Both the position numbers and the translations under genes were made by a program. Shown here piece after piece: positions 8,455 through 16,479 of a DNA stretch of 64,000 bases. A model generated the notes under the pieces. That model saw only the letters and a list, made by a program, of their open reading frames with translations, had not been told where the DNA came from and ran no database searches. The stretch is from Planctomycetota bacterium (GTDB lineage Bacteria > Planctomycetota > Phycisphaerae > WQYP01): assembly GCA_021800165.1 (NCBI GenBank), contig JAJYZF010000014.1, positions 1 to 64,000 of the forward strand. The letters run 5' to 3'. Each line of letters begins with the position of its first letter. Positions within the stretch are counted from its first letter, which is position 1.

Positions 8455-9093
8455 TTAAGCCGCCGCCACCAATCGCCGGGCTGTATCCACCGCGCCGGCG
8501 GCATCGGCGGCAAAGCCATCCGCACCAATCTCCTTGGCAAACGATTCGGTAATCGGTGCCCCGCCAATTACTACCTTCAATCCCGGTAGATTAGCGGCTT
8601 TCAAGGCCATAACCGTTTGTTTCATGGCCGGCATGGTGGTGGTAAGCAGGGCCGAGAGGCCCACCACTTTGGCCTTATGCTCGCGGGCGGCGGCGATAAA
8701 TTTTTCAGCAGGGACATTCGATCCCAAATCCACCACGCCGAAGTTGGCCCCTTTCCACATCATGGCCACAAGGTTTTTTCCAATGTCGTGTAGATCTCCC
8801 TGCACCGTACCGATGACGGCCGTGAATTCCGGCTTGATACCCGCTTTCACCAGCAGCGGTTCCAGCAGGGCCATGCTTTCGCGCATGGCTCGTGCCGCAA
8901 TAAGCATTTCTGGAACAAAGACCTGATTGCACTGAAACTTCCGGCCCACATCGTCCATGGCCGCCACCATGGCCGCAAGCACTTTGGCAGGCGGAGTGGC
9001 GGCATTGATGGCCTCTTGGGTCAGACGCACCGCTTCGGCGCGGTTTCCCTTGCCGATGGCCAACGTGAGCGAATTGAGATCAACCTCTACCAT
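8455..9093 (-). CDS. Corrinoid (B12-binding) methyl-carrier protein, MtbC/MtmC-like
   Basis: A 212-residue two-domain corrinoid protein. Residues 1-85 are the helical cap domain (B12-binding 2). The rest is the Rossmann-like cobalamin domain with GDLHDIGKN, in which His102 is the expected lower cobalt ligand, followed by VVDLGSNVPAEKF, VGLSALLTTTMP and VVIGGAPITESFAKEIGADGFA. Such proteins carry a methyl group between a substrate-specific methyltransferase and an acceptor. The start at 9093 has a GGAG site 8 nt upstream; the longer frame to 9366 would overlap the preceding gene. It is the first gene of the operon and the only corrinoid carrier in it, so all four URO-D-type enzymes probably share it. 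Confidence 0.92.
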   Translation of the reverse strand: MVEVDLNSLTLAIGKGNRAEAVRLTQEAINAATPPAKVLAAMVAAMDDVGRKFQCNQVFVPEMLIAARAMRESMALLEPLLVKAGIKPEFTAVIGTVQGDLHDIGKNLVAMMWKGANFGVVDLGSNVPAEKFIAAAREHKAKVVGLSALLTTTMPAMKQTVMALKAANLPGLKVVIGGAPITESFAKEIGADGFAADAAGAVDTARRLVAAA

Positions 9094-9140
9094 GACACAT
9101 TCTCCATAAATGATAGGAAGAACATGCCGACGCACTGGCA

Positions 9141-9169
9141 ATGTTACAGTTTTGCCGTTGGATAGGCAA
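9141..9169 (-). promoter_or_regulatory. Candidate promoter of the methyl-transfer operon
   Basis: On the minus strand a TTGCCT box (9169-9164) and a TAACAT box (9146-9141) are separated by 17 nt, about 50 nt before the corrinoid-protein ATG. Each box matches the housekeeping consensus at four of six positions. This is a pattern match only, but it is the one well-spaced pair in the leader. Confidence 0.35.
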
Positions 9170-9197
9170 GTGCCAGCTCCGCCGGGCCCTTCAGGCA

Positions 9198-9217
9198 TCA
9201 AGCCGGTACCGGCTTGA
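9198..9217. promoter_or_regulatory. 20-nt perfect palindrome between two operons
   Basis: TCAAGCCGGTACCGGCTTGA is self-complementary over 20 nt. It lies 27 nt after the UDP-sugar pyrophosphorylase stop and just upstream of the candidate promoter of the corrinoid operon, both read leftward. It could act as a weak terminator hairpin, though no U-run follows, or as an operator for a dimeric regulator. I could not identify a cobalamin riboswitch core here. Confidence 0.5.
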
Positions 9218-9244
9218 CGGCACCCGAAATGGCCGCCCCAAGTC

Positions 9245-10684
9245 CTATTGCAGATATACTTTGTCGCCTGCCGAAATGGGTGGAATATCAGACTTTCTGG
9301 CCAGAACATCCTGAGGATACAAGGCAAAAGATGGGGCGATTTCGATGCTGCAATTGGGCGTACCATCCGGTCGGCGGGGAATCTGAACTCCGGCCGCCTC
9401 CAGCCAGATGGCGTTGCGTAGCGTGGTTATTTCCCGCGAGGACACCACCGAATCAATACCCGTAGGAGCTTTAATGGGCGCAAATTCGTCGCTGCGACTG
9501 GTTTCATAAATAATTGAACGGGTGGTGAGAGGTAGCGCATCAAAAACGAAGGTTTCCATTTTCACCGCGTTCGGCTTTTCCGGCTTTATCGGTTGGCCGG
9601 AAATCGGATCAATACATGGCACTTTTTTCTCCGCGCGGTGGTAGGGCAGAGCGAAGCCGTGGTCGTTGAGTGATTCCACGAAGTCCCGACGGATCGCATG
9701 CAGTGCGATGCTGCCGGCACGAAACCGAAGTTCACCGGTGGGCAACCGCTGTTCGGCGAGAGAATCGGGCAGGTCCGAATATTCGATTACCGTCAGTTTG
9801 CCATTCGCCAGGCAGAAATTACCGAGTTTCTCCTTGCCGAAGGCCTTGGGCAGCATTTTGCTCGACATCTGGGCCTCATCCAGATCATGCAGACCGATAA
9901 ACAGGGGGTCAATACAGCGGACGATGGGGTTATCCACCTGAAAATAACTGATTTGCTCAATCCCGCGACGTCGCATATCCGCCAATGCTCCGCTTTTATG
10001 TAACGCCAGAAGTGATCCGCCGTGTCCATTCGGTGATAAGGCCAGACTGGCTGGTGTTTCCAGCAGGGCTTTGCCGTCAAAACCAATAGCGGGCAGCATG
10101 TCTTGCGGAAAAAACATCACCTGCGACGGATCCAGATTAAAGTATCGGTGGTTTTCCCAGAAGCTTATGGTGGCCGCATGGTTCATCGGACTGGTCATAA
10201 TATAAAATGGAATCGTACGGCCGTAACGCTTGGCTAAAGCGATCAGGAATTCGGCAAAGCATTGAAAAAGAGGCTTTTGACGCACGGGTGTGGCCGGAAA
10301 TGTTCCTTTAGGGCCGTCCCAGCCCAGCCGGGTGCCCTGGCCGCCGGCAACCACGAAGGCCGCGATTTTTCCCTGGCGAAGCAACTCTTCGCCGCGGGCG
10401 AAAGCTATGCGGTACTTTTCCTGTTGGGCGAGATCGTGGGGTACGTAGGGATAAACAGTGGGGGGCTGCAAGTCGGAGGGGATTTGCCAAGCCTGCGGCT
10501 TGAGTACAACCGATTCCACCAATCGGTGAACCAATGACCAGTCGAGGGAGGCGATCTGACGGTCAAGGGCCGATTTTTCCGGCAAGGACAGGCGGGGGTA
10601 AAAGTTCATGAGATGTTGTTGGCCGAACTGCCGCAGCAGGTTTGACAATGCCTGGTGATCGGGAGGCGGTGGAGCTGGTTGCAT
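9245..10684 (-). CDS. UDP-N-acetylglucosamine pyrophosphorylase, eukaryotic (UAP1) type
   Basis: A 479-residue nucleotidyltransferase of the UDPGP/UAP1 family, which makes UDP-HexNAc from UTP and HexNAc-1-phosphate for envelope polymers. It carries the family signature FVVAGGQGTRLGWDGPKG (about 110-127), SPNGHGG (217-223) for uridine contact, FQVDNPIVRCIDP for the metal/phosphate region, and a conserved PYHRAEKKV segment. Length and motif order fit UAP1 rather than bacterial GlmU, and there is no left-handed beta-helix acetyltransferase domain. The ATG at 10684 has an AAGGG site 7 nt upstream. It begins inside the 3' end of a small upstream frame (10563-10907). Confidence 0.88.
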   Translation of the reverse strand: MQPAPPPPDHQALSNLLRQFGQQHLMNFYPRLSLPEKSALDRQIASLDWSLVHRLVESVVLKPQAWQIPSDLQPPTVYPYVPHDLAQQEKYRIAFARGEELLRQGKIAAFVVAGGQGTRLGWDGPKGTFPATPVRQKPLFQCFAEFLIALAKRYGRTIPFYIMTSPMNHAATISFWENHRYFNLDPSQVMFFPQDMLPAIGFDGKALLETPASLALSPNGHGGSLLALHKSGALADMRRRGIEQISYFQVDNPIVRCIDPLFIGLHDLDEAQMSSKMLPKAFGKEKLGNFCLANGKLTVIEYSDLPDSLAEQRLPTGELRFRAGSIALHAIRRDFVESLNDHGFALPYHRAEKKVPCIDPISGQPIKPEKPNAVKMETFVFDALPLTTRSIIYETSRSDEFAPIKAPTGIDSVVSSREITTLRNAIWLEAAGVQIPRRPDGTPNCSIEIAPSFALYPQDVLARKSDIPPISAGDKVYLQ

Positions 10685-10907
10685 GATAAACCCTTACAAG
10701 CGAATTTACGATGGGGAGTTTATCCGAACCGGGCGTAATTCCCAACAGCAAAAGTACCAGAAGGGTCATCCCGATGGCGGGAGTCATCAGCACGGCAAAG
10801 CTCAGCCAATGAAGTGGATGAGACAGCCGGAAGGATGTTGGCGATGGGGCGGCAACAGGTCGTTGTCCGCGATAGCCAAAAGCATCAATGGGGCGGAGGT
10901 GTAACAT
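10563..10907 (-). CDS. Small single-span membrane protein overlapping the UAP1 start
   Basis: A 114-residue frame beginning MLHLRPIDAFGYRGQRP. Residues of about 33-57 form a convincing membrane span (WLSFAVLMTPAIGMTLLVLLLLGI), and the C-terminal half is Ser/Thr/Pro-rich. I do not recognise the family. It is reported because the ATG has a strong AAGGAG ribosome site 8 nt upstream and the membrane span lies outside the neighbouring gene. The last 122 nt overlap the UAP1 gene in another frame, which is unusually long, so the 3' part may not be conserved. Either this is a translationally coupled leader gene, or the stop was moved by a frameshift. Confidence 0.42.
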   Translation of the reverse strand: MLHLRPIDAFGYRGQRPVAAPSPTSFRLSHPLHWLSFAVLMTPAIGMTLLVLLLLGITPGSDKLPIVNSLVRVYHATSSTASRSPGIVKPAAAVRPTTSHELLPPPVLAGKIGP

Positions 10908-11578
10908 TTTTAGACTCCTTATTCAATGGTCCAGCACCTGTACACAACCAAAATTGAGCTTTATCGGAAGCTCCCGTGGCTTTGTTTTGGCCTGGCCGTC
11001 CGGCGAGCTTCTCGCTCTGGGATAACTATTGCAATTGGCGTGCCAAATCGAAAATTGGCGTTTGGAAGGGGCAAATAGTGGAAAACAGCGCATTTGTGGG
11101 CATCATGATAGGTCAGATCAAGCGGCGTTGCTTCCGTCTTCCGCTGGGGAATTTGGTTCATCGGCTTAATCGTCGGGCCAAACGGCCGTGATGCACACGC
11201 GGGATTGCTTCGGGTCCGGCTCCGGGAATGGCTGCGATAAAAGCTATGCTCTCGCCGGTACGAATCAGGTCAGCACGCCGTAGCGATCTGCCGAGAGGTT
11301 GCCGATGGCCGGTACTTGCCCTGCCAGCCCCTACCGGCTCATCCACGGCTTCTTGGTGTTTGGGGGTGGTCCGCTGGGTAAAACCACCAGCAGTCCAGTT
11401 TATACTAACAGGGTTCAAAACGCTTTTGGAAGCGGATAATTTGGCGGACGCTGGCAATAGACGCAATTCTCGCGTAAACTACTCTGCCTCAATTTCCGGC
11501 AGGATGCCGGCCTAGCGGGCCGACGCTGCGACGAGCGGAAGGCGAGGTGAATGGTGTGACTTAAAAAAGAGGTGTGCA
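10908..11578. other. Intergenic region before rpmI, no supported gene
   Basis: About 670 nt separate two divergent gene sets. Several short open frames exist on both strands, but none has a good ribosome site, recognisable motifs or natural amino-acid composition. infC, the usual neighbour upstream of rpmI, is not here. Possible -10-like boxes occur (TATACT at 11401, TAAACT near 11472), but no convincing full promoter or L20 leader was identified. Confidence 0.5.
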
Positions 11579-11782
11579 TTGCCAAAAATGAAAACCCATA
11601 AGGGAATCAAAAAGCGGGTAAAGGTTACGGCAACGGGGAAAATCAAATTTCACCGCCATAACAAGGGTCATTTGCAGAGCCATAAATCGGGGAATCGTCG
11701 TCGGCGACTGCGTGGCACCACCACCATCACCGGGCCTTATGCCGCCAAAATGGTAACCCTGTTGGGGCCGGGTGCTCGTTGA
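11579..11782 (+). CDS. rpmI: 50S ribosomal protein bL35
   Basis: A 67-residue basic protein reading MPKMKTHKGIKKRVKVTATG and continuing with GKIKFHRHNKGHLQ and KSGNRRRRLR, the standard bL35 sequence. bL35 belongs to the large ribosomal subunit. The start is a TTG with an AAGAGG site about 7 nt before it; this is the start that yields the conserved PKMKTHK beginning. rplT follows 81 nt later, as in most bacteria. Confidence 0.96.
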   Translation: MPKMKTHKGIKKRVKVTATGKIKFHRHNKGHLQSHKSGNRRRRLRGTTTITGPYAAKMVTLLGPGAR

Positions 11783-11863
11783 GGGGCAGCCGCAGCCGGT
11801 GTGGTGATGCGGCTTTCATAATAAAGAAAAGCGTCAAAACGGTATTTTTTCCAGAGGTGTAAT

Positions 11864-12232
11864 ATGCCACGAGTAAGAATTGGGGCGGCCCGTAAGCAGC
11901 GGCACAAACGATTGCTTAAACGCGCCAAGGGTTTTGTCGGTGGGCGGAGCAAGCTCTATAAAACGGCCCATGAAACACTGTTGCGAGCAGGTGCCAACCG
12001 GTTCAGCGGACGCAAGGAAAAGAAGCGGGACTATCGCGCGTTGTGGATCACGCGGTTAAACGCCGCAGCTACGCAGCGCGGCTTGCGGTACAGTCAGTTG
12101 ATTGACGGTCTGGCTAAGGCCAAAATTACGCTGAACCGCAAGAGCCTAAGCGAACTTGCCATTGCGGACCCGGCGGCGTTCGACCAAATTGCGGCCAAGG
12201 CCCGCGACGCGTTGGGGCTGGCGGCGGCATAA
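11864..12232 (+). CDS. rplT: 50S ribosomal protein bL20
   Basis: A 122-residue protein with the full bL20 signature: MPRVRIGAARKQRHKRLLKRAKG, the motif GRSKLYKTAHE, and RDYRALWITRLNAAATQRGLRYSQLI. bL20 is needed for early assembly of the 50S subunit and in many bacteria represses its own operon. Length is normal. An AGAGG site precedes the ATG. It lies between rpmI and pheS. Confidence 0.96.
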   Translation: MPRVRIGAARKQRHKRLLKRAKGFVGGRSKLYKTAHETLLRAGANRFSGRKEKKRDYRALWITRLNAAATQRGLRYSQLIDGLAKAKITLNRKSLSELAIADPAAFDQIAAKARDALGLAAA

Positions 12233-12327
12233 TGGTCGTCCAGTTGCACGGTCCCGCCTTTGGGATGGCCGTACCATGGTTGCTTGCCGGAGAAACTCTC
12301 AACGCATCCTCAAACTGTTGACGAATC

Positions 12328-13338
12328 ATGGACTTGGAACAACTGTTAAGTTCTGCCCGCACGGAACTCTCTGCGATCTGTTCATCAGAGCAGTTGGAGG
12401 CGTTTCGCGTTAAGTACCTGGGCACCAAGGGGCTGCTCAAGGAGGCCAGCGATCATCTCCGAACCCTGCCTCCGGAAGGCAAGCGGGCCTTTGGCCAGCA
12501 ACTCAACACCGCTAAGGCCGCGATAACCACTGAATTTGAAGGATGCCTGGCCCGCATTGGTTCTGCTTCCCAGCCGACGGGTCCGTTGGTGGATGTCACC
12601 GAGCCGGGGGTGCTTCAGTTTGACCGTTACCAGCCAGGATCGCGGCACCTGATCGGCCAAACCATAGATCGGCTGATCGATTTGTTTGCGATGATGGGGT
12701 TTGCGGTGGCCAGCGGCCCGGAACTGGAGGATGAATTTCATAATTTTGAAGCCCTGAATGTGCCGCTGACGCATCCGGCGCGTGATCCGTTGGATAATTT
12801 CTATCTCGAAGGCGCGGACGGGGCACCTCTTTACATGATGCGGTCGCAAACCAGCAGTGTCCAGATACGGGTGCTGGAAACGCAACGTCCTCCAATTCGT
12901 ATTGTGGCTCCTGGTCGGGTGTACCGCCCGGACACGGTGGATGCCACGCACAGTTACATGTTTCATCAATTGGAGGGGCTGGTTGTGGACGAACATGTGA
13001 CCATGGTGGATCTTAAAACATGTATTGATCAATTCGCCCGCGGATTTTTCGGGGCCAAGGTGAAAACCCGTTTTCGGCCCAGCTTTTTTCCGTTTACCGA
13101 ACCGAGTGCGGAATTCGATGTTAGTTTTGAGTTTGCCGATGGTTCCACGAAATGGATGGAACTGGGCGGGTGCGGCATGGTGGACCCCAATGTGTTACGC
13201 ATGGTCAATGTGGATCCGGAAAAATATACCGGTTTCGCTTTCGGCCTGGGGATTGAACGGGTGGCCATGCGGCGGCATGGGGTCGAGGACATTCGGGCCT
13301 TTTATGAAAATGATTTGCGCTTTCTGCGGCAATTTTAG
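12328..13338 (+). CDS. pheS: Phenylalanine--tRNA ligase alpha subunit
   Basis: A 336-residue class II aminoacyl-tRNA synthetase alpha chain, which charges tRNA-Phe as an alpha2beta2 enzyme in the cytoplasm. The N-terminal 90 residues form the coiled-coil arm (VKYLGTKGLLKEASDHLRTL). The catalytic core follows with GSRHLIGQTIDRLIDLF, DNFYLE, MRSQTSSVQIRVLE, GRVYRPDTVDATHSYMFHQLEG (motif 2), FFPFTEPSAEFDV, MELGGCGMVDPNV and FAFGLGIERVAMRRHG (motif 3). Length and motifs are normal. The usual partner pheT does not follow; the next gene is an agmatine-pathway amidase, so pheT must be elsewhere. Confidence 0.96.
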   Translation: MDLEQLLSSARTELSAICSSEQLEAFRVKYLGTKGLLKEASDHLRTLPPEGKRAFGQQLNTAKAAITTEFEGCLARIGSASQPTGPLVDVTEPGVLQFDRYQPGSRHLIGQTIDRLIDLFAMMGFAVASGPELEDEFHNFEALNVPLTHPARDPLDNFYLEGADGAPLYMMRSQTSSVQIRVLETQRPPIRIVAPGRVYRPDTVDATHSYMFHQLEGLVVDEHVTMVDLKTCIDQFARGFFGAKVKTRFRPSFFPFTEPSAEFDVSFEFADGSTKWMELGGCGMVDPNVLRMVNVDPEKYTGFAFGLGIERVAMRRHGVEDIRAFYENDLRFLRQF

Positions 13339-13471
13339 CCGCAAGAAATTGCCGCGGACGAACAGCGGCAGTGCCATCATTTCATACTGCGCCGCGGATA
13401 ATTTTTCATTGGAGTAAACCCGCGGCTTGAAGATTCCGGCAGGGTGAACCTAACCGCAACAGGAAAGCACG

Positions 13472-14365
13472 ATGACACGTATGGAAAAATTCCGGGTGGG
13501 TCTGGTGCAGATGAGCTGCGTCGATCATGCGGCAACCAATATGGACAAAGCCGTCGCCCTCATTCGACAGGCCGCCCAGCGCGGGGCACAGGTGATATGC
13601 ACGCAGGAACTGTTTCGCAGTTTGTATTTCTGCCAAACCCAGGATTTGCAGCTTTTTGATCTAGCGGAAACCATTCCAGGGCCGTCTACCGACATTTTGG
13701 GGCGACTGGCCAGAGAACTGGGGGTGGTGCTGGTGGCCTCGCTGTTTGAAAAGCGGGCGGCGGGAATTTATCACAATACCGCAGCGGTGTTGGATGCCGA
13801 CGGGGCTTTACTGGGTTTGTACCGCAAGATGCACATTCCGGATGATCCGCTCTATTTTGAAAAGTACTATTTTACCCCCGGCGATCTGGGCTTTAAGGCC
13901 TTCGATACGCGATTCGGCCGGCTTGGTGTGCTCATCTGCTGGGATCAATGGTATCCGGAGGCGGCGCGGCTGACGACAATGCAGGATGTAAGCATACTAT
14001 TTTACCCTACGGCCATCGGCTGGCATCCACGGGAAAAGGCGGAATTTGGTGAAGCTCAGGTCAGCGCCTGGCAAACCATGCAGCGATCCCATGCGATTGC
14101 CAACGGCGTGTATGTGGCGGCGGTCAACCGCGTGGGCCATGAAGGGGCAGCGGACGGCGGGATTGAATTTTTTGGCAATTCGTTTATTTGTGACCCGTTC
14201 GGACGGGTGCTGGAGCAGGCGGGGCGTGGGGAAGAGGAAATTTTGATTGCGGAAATCGACCCCGCGCTGCAGGAGATCACCCGCCGCAATTGGCCGTTTT
14301 TTCGGGATCGGCGTATTGAATATTACGGGCCGCTGACCAGACGTTTTGGTGACGAAAGGCCGTGA
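13472..14365 (+). CDS. aguB: N-carbamoylputrescine amidase
   Basis: A 297-residue nitrilase-superfamily enzyme that hydrolyses N-carbamoylputrescine to putrescine, the last step of the agmatine route of polyamine synthesis. The catalytic triad is visible: Glu46 in CTQELF, Lys119 in LYRKMHIPDDP and Cys156 in LICWDQWYPE. The sequences KYYFTPGDLGF, ILFYPTAIGWHP and NGVYVAAVNRVGHE are characteristic of AguB. The start is the ATG at 13472. aguA follows directly, its open frame overlapping this stop, so the two enzymes of the pathway are made together. Confidence 0.93.
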   Translation: MTRMEKFRVGLVQMSCVDHAATNMDKAVALIRQAAQRGAQVICTQELFRSLYFCQTQDLQLFDLAETIPGPSTDILGRLARELGVVLVASLFEKRAAGIYHNTAAVLDADGALLGLYRKMHIPDDPLYFEKYYFTPGDLGFKAFDTRFGRLGVLICWDQWYPEAARLTTMQDVSILFYPTAIGWHPREKAEFGEAQVSAWQTMQRSHAIANGVYVAAVNRVGHEGAADGGIEFFGNSFICDPFGRVLEQAGRGEEEILIAEIDPALQEITRRNWPFFRDRRIEYYGPLTRRFGDERP

Positions 14366-14421
14366 ATCTCGCGTGGGCGGTCGGGCCGCGAGTCTGTACC
14401 CAGCGGTTATCGAAAGGTTTT

Positions 14422-15534
14422 ATGGGCACCGCGCACGACTACAATTGCGTTCCCGCCAAGCTTGGTTTTGCCATGCCCGCCGAATGGGATCGCCATGCGG
14501 CCACTTGGCTGGCCTGGCCGCATCATCGGGCGGATTGGCCGGGAAAATTTGGCCCGATTCCATGGATATTTGCGGAAATTGTGCGTCTGATTTCCGCCGG
14601 GGAAGTCGTGCATATTCTGGCGCAAAATGCTGCCCAGCGCTTGCTGGCCAAGAAAATATTGAATCGAAACCAGGATGAAGGCGCTGCCAACGTCCGCTTT
14701 CACATCTGCCCGACCGATCGCATCTGGACCCGCGATTCCGGGCCATCCATGGTCCGCCGCGGCCGGGGTCGCACCACCGAGGTGGCGGCCGTCGGCTGGC
14801 AGTTCAACGCCTGGGCGAAGTACAAAAATTATCTCCTGGACCAGCACGTACCGCGATTTATCGCCCGGGAATCCGATTTGCGCTTGTACCAGCCGGTGGT
14901 GGCAGGCGCGGATGGAAAACCACGGCGTTTCGTGCTGGAAGGCGGGAGCATAGATGTAAATGGAGTGGGCTGCGTTTTAACCACGGAAGAATGTCTGCTT
15001 TCGGGGGTGCAACAGCGCAATCCCGGACTGGATCAGGCGGCGGTGGAACAGACTCTCTGTGATTTTCTGGGGGTGCAGAAAGTGCTGTGGCTGGGGCAGG
15101 GCATCGCCGGTGATGATACACACGGTCATATTGATGACACCGCCAGGTTTACTGGTCCATCCACCATTGTCGCGTGTGTCGAGCCTAAGAAGCAGGATCC
15201 CAATCATGATCCGCTGGCGGAAAATATGCGTCGGCTGAAAAAAATGCGCGATCATCGTGGGCACCCTTTTGACCTGGCGGAACTGCCCATGCCCAAGCCG
15301 GTGATTTTTGATGGACAGCGTCTGCCGGCGAGTTATGCCAATTTTTATGTCTGCAACGCCGCTGTGCTGGTGCCGGTCTTTAATGATCCAGCCGATAGTG
15401 CGGCACTGAAGGTATTGGAGGGATGTTTTACCGACCGTCCGGTGATACCCGTGTATTGCCGCGATATGGCGTGGGGCTTGGGCACGTTACACTGCATGAC
15501 ACAACAGCAGCCGGCCGCAGCCGATGGGCGGTAA
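14422..15534 (+). CDS. aguA: Agmatine deiminase
   Basis: A 370-residue enzyme of the peptidyl-arginine deiminase fold that converts agmatine to N-carbamoylputrescine and ammonia. Visible family motifs are FAMPAEWDRHAATWLAWPH, RIWTRDSGPSMV, FVLEGGSIDVNGVG, TTEECLL, WLGQGIAGDDTHGHIDD and, at the end, GLGTLHCMTQQQP with the catalytic Cys358. Length matches the family. I prefer the ATG at 14422 (AAAGG site) because the longer frame from a GTG at 14362 adds a non-conserved leader. With aguB it converts agmatine to putrescine. No arginine decarboxylase gene is in the window. Confidence 0.93.
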   Translation: MGTAHDYNCVPAKLGFAMPAEWDRHAATWLAWPHHRADWPGKFGPIPWIFAEIVRLISAGEVVHILAQNAAQRLLAKKILNRNQDEGAANVRFHICPTDRIWTRDSGPSMVRRGRGRTTEVAAVGWQFNAWAKYKNYLLDQHVPRFIARESDLRLYQPVVAGADGKPRRFVLEGGSIDVNGVGCVLTTEECLLSGVQQRNPGLDQAAVEQTLCDFLGVQKVLWLGQGIAGDDTHGHIDDTARFTGPSTIVACVEPKKQDPNHDPLAENMRRLKKMRDHRGHPFDLAELPMPKPVIFDGQRLPASYANFYVCNAAVLVPVFNDPADSAALKVLEGCFTDRPVIPVYCRDMAWGLGTLHCMTQQQPAAADGR

Positions 15535-15588
15535 AAAACATCAAGCTGCCGGACGGCATAGGCCCTGTGAGTATAAAGGTGATATGGC

Positions 15589-16479
15589 ATGAGAATCTTA
15601 GTAACGGGCGGCGCGGGATTTATTGGATCCAATTTGGCCCACACCCTGGAGCAAAAAGACCACGAGGTGGTGGTGCTGGATAATTTTTCATCCGGTAGTT
15701 TCCGCAATCTGGTTCACTTCCGGGGCCAGGTGGTGGCGGGCGGGTGCGATATTATGCCGGCAGGTCGCTTCGATATCATCAGTCATCAAGCGTCCATTAC
15801 GGATACCACCGTAACCGATCAACTCGCCATGATGCGGAACAACCTGGAAGGCTTTCGCACGGTACTGGCATGGGCGGCTCAATGGAAGGCCAGGGTGGTA
15901 TGGGCATCGTCGGCGGCGGTGTATGGGAATTCTCCGGCCCCTATGCGTGAATCCATGCCGCCTGCGCCGTTGAATGTTTACGGCTATTCCAAGCTGGCCA
16001 TGGAACATCTGGCCCGGCGGTGGCATCAGGAAACGAAGCTGCCCATTGTCGGTCTGCGCTATTTTAATGTGTACGGGCCGGGAGAAGGGCACAAGGGCAA
16101 GTTTGCTTCCATGATTTATCAACTCGCCCAGCAGATGAAAAATGGAAAGCGTCCGCGAATCTTTCACGATGGCGGGCAGAAGCGTGATTTCGTCTGGATT
16201 GGCGATGTCCTGTCGGCCAATCTTTTGGCCATGCAGTCCCAGGGTTGCCACGTATGCAATGTCGGCAGCGGGAAGGCCGAAAGCTTTAACACAGTTATTG
16301 CAGAACTTAACAACGTCCTGAACACCCATCTAGAGCCGGATTATTTTCCCAATCCGTACGATTTTTTCCAGAAGCACACGGAGGCGGATATTTCGGTGGC
16401 GGGGGCCGCCTTGGGCTACGTTCCGGAGGTTGGCTTGCAACAGGGCGTTGGGCATTACCATGCGTCTGGATCGCTATAA
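15589..16479 (+). CDS. hldD: NAD(P)-dependent sugar epimerase, HldD-like
   Basis: A 296-residue extended short-chain dehydrogenase with TGGAGFIGSN (6-15) for dinucleotide binding, VWASSAAVYG (about 104-113) and the catalytic YGYSK (Tyr131, Lys135). The stretch GLRYFNVYGPGEGHKGKFAS and the following KRDFVWIGDVLSANL are strongly like ADP-L-glycero-D-manno-heptose 6-epimerase, which finishes the heptose precursor of lipopolysaccharide inner core. The C-terminal CNVGSGKAESFNTV also fits. Another sugar epimerase of this family cannot be excluded. The stop overlaps the next gene's likely start. Confidence 0.82.
   Translation: MRILVTGGAGFIGSNLAHTLEQKDHEVVVLDNFSSGSFRNLVHFRGQVVAGGCDIMPAGRFDIISHQASITDTTVTDQLAMMRNNLEGFRTVLAWAAQWKARVVWASSAAVYGNSPAPMRESMPPAPLNVYGYSKLAMEHLARRWHQETKLPIVGLRYFNVYGPGEGHKGKFASMIYQLAQQMKNGKRPRIFHDGGQKRDFVWIGDVLSANLLAMQSQGCHVCNVGSGKAESFNTVIAELNNVLNTHLEPDYFPNPYDFFQKHTEADISVAGAALGYVPEVGLQQGVGHYHASGSL

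Noticed and set aside
9094-9244. Cobalamin or SAM riboswitch before the corrinoid operon
   Set aside because: I looked for the B12 box and the GCCACTG core and for SAM-type motifs; only a palindrome and a plausible promoter were found.
11158-11466. 102-codon minus-strand frame in the gap before rpmI
   Set aside because: No ribosome site, no motifs and atypical composition.
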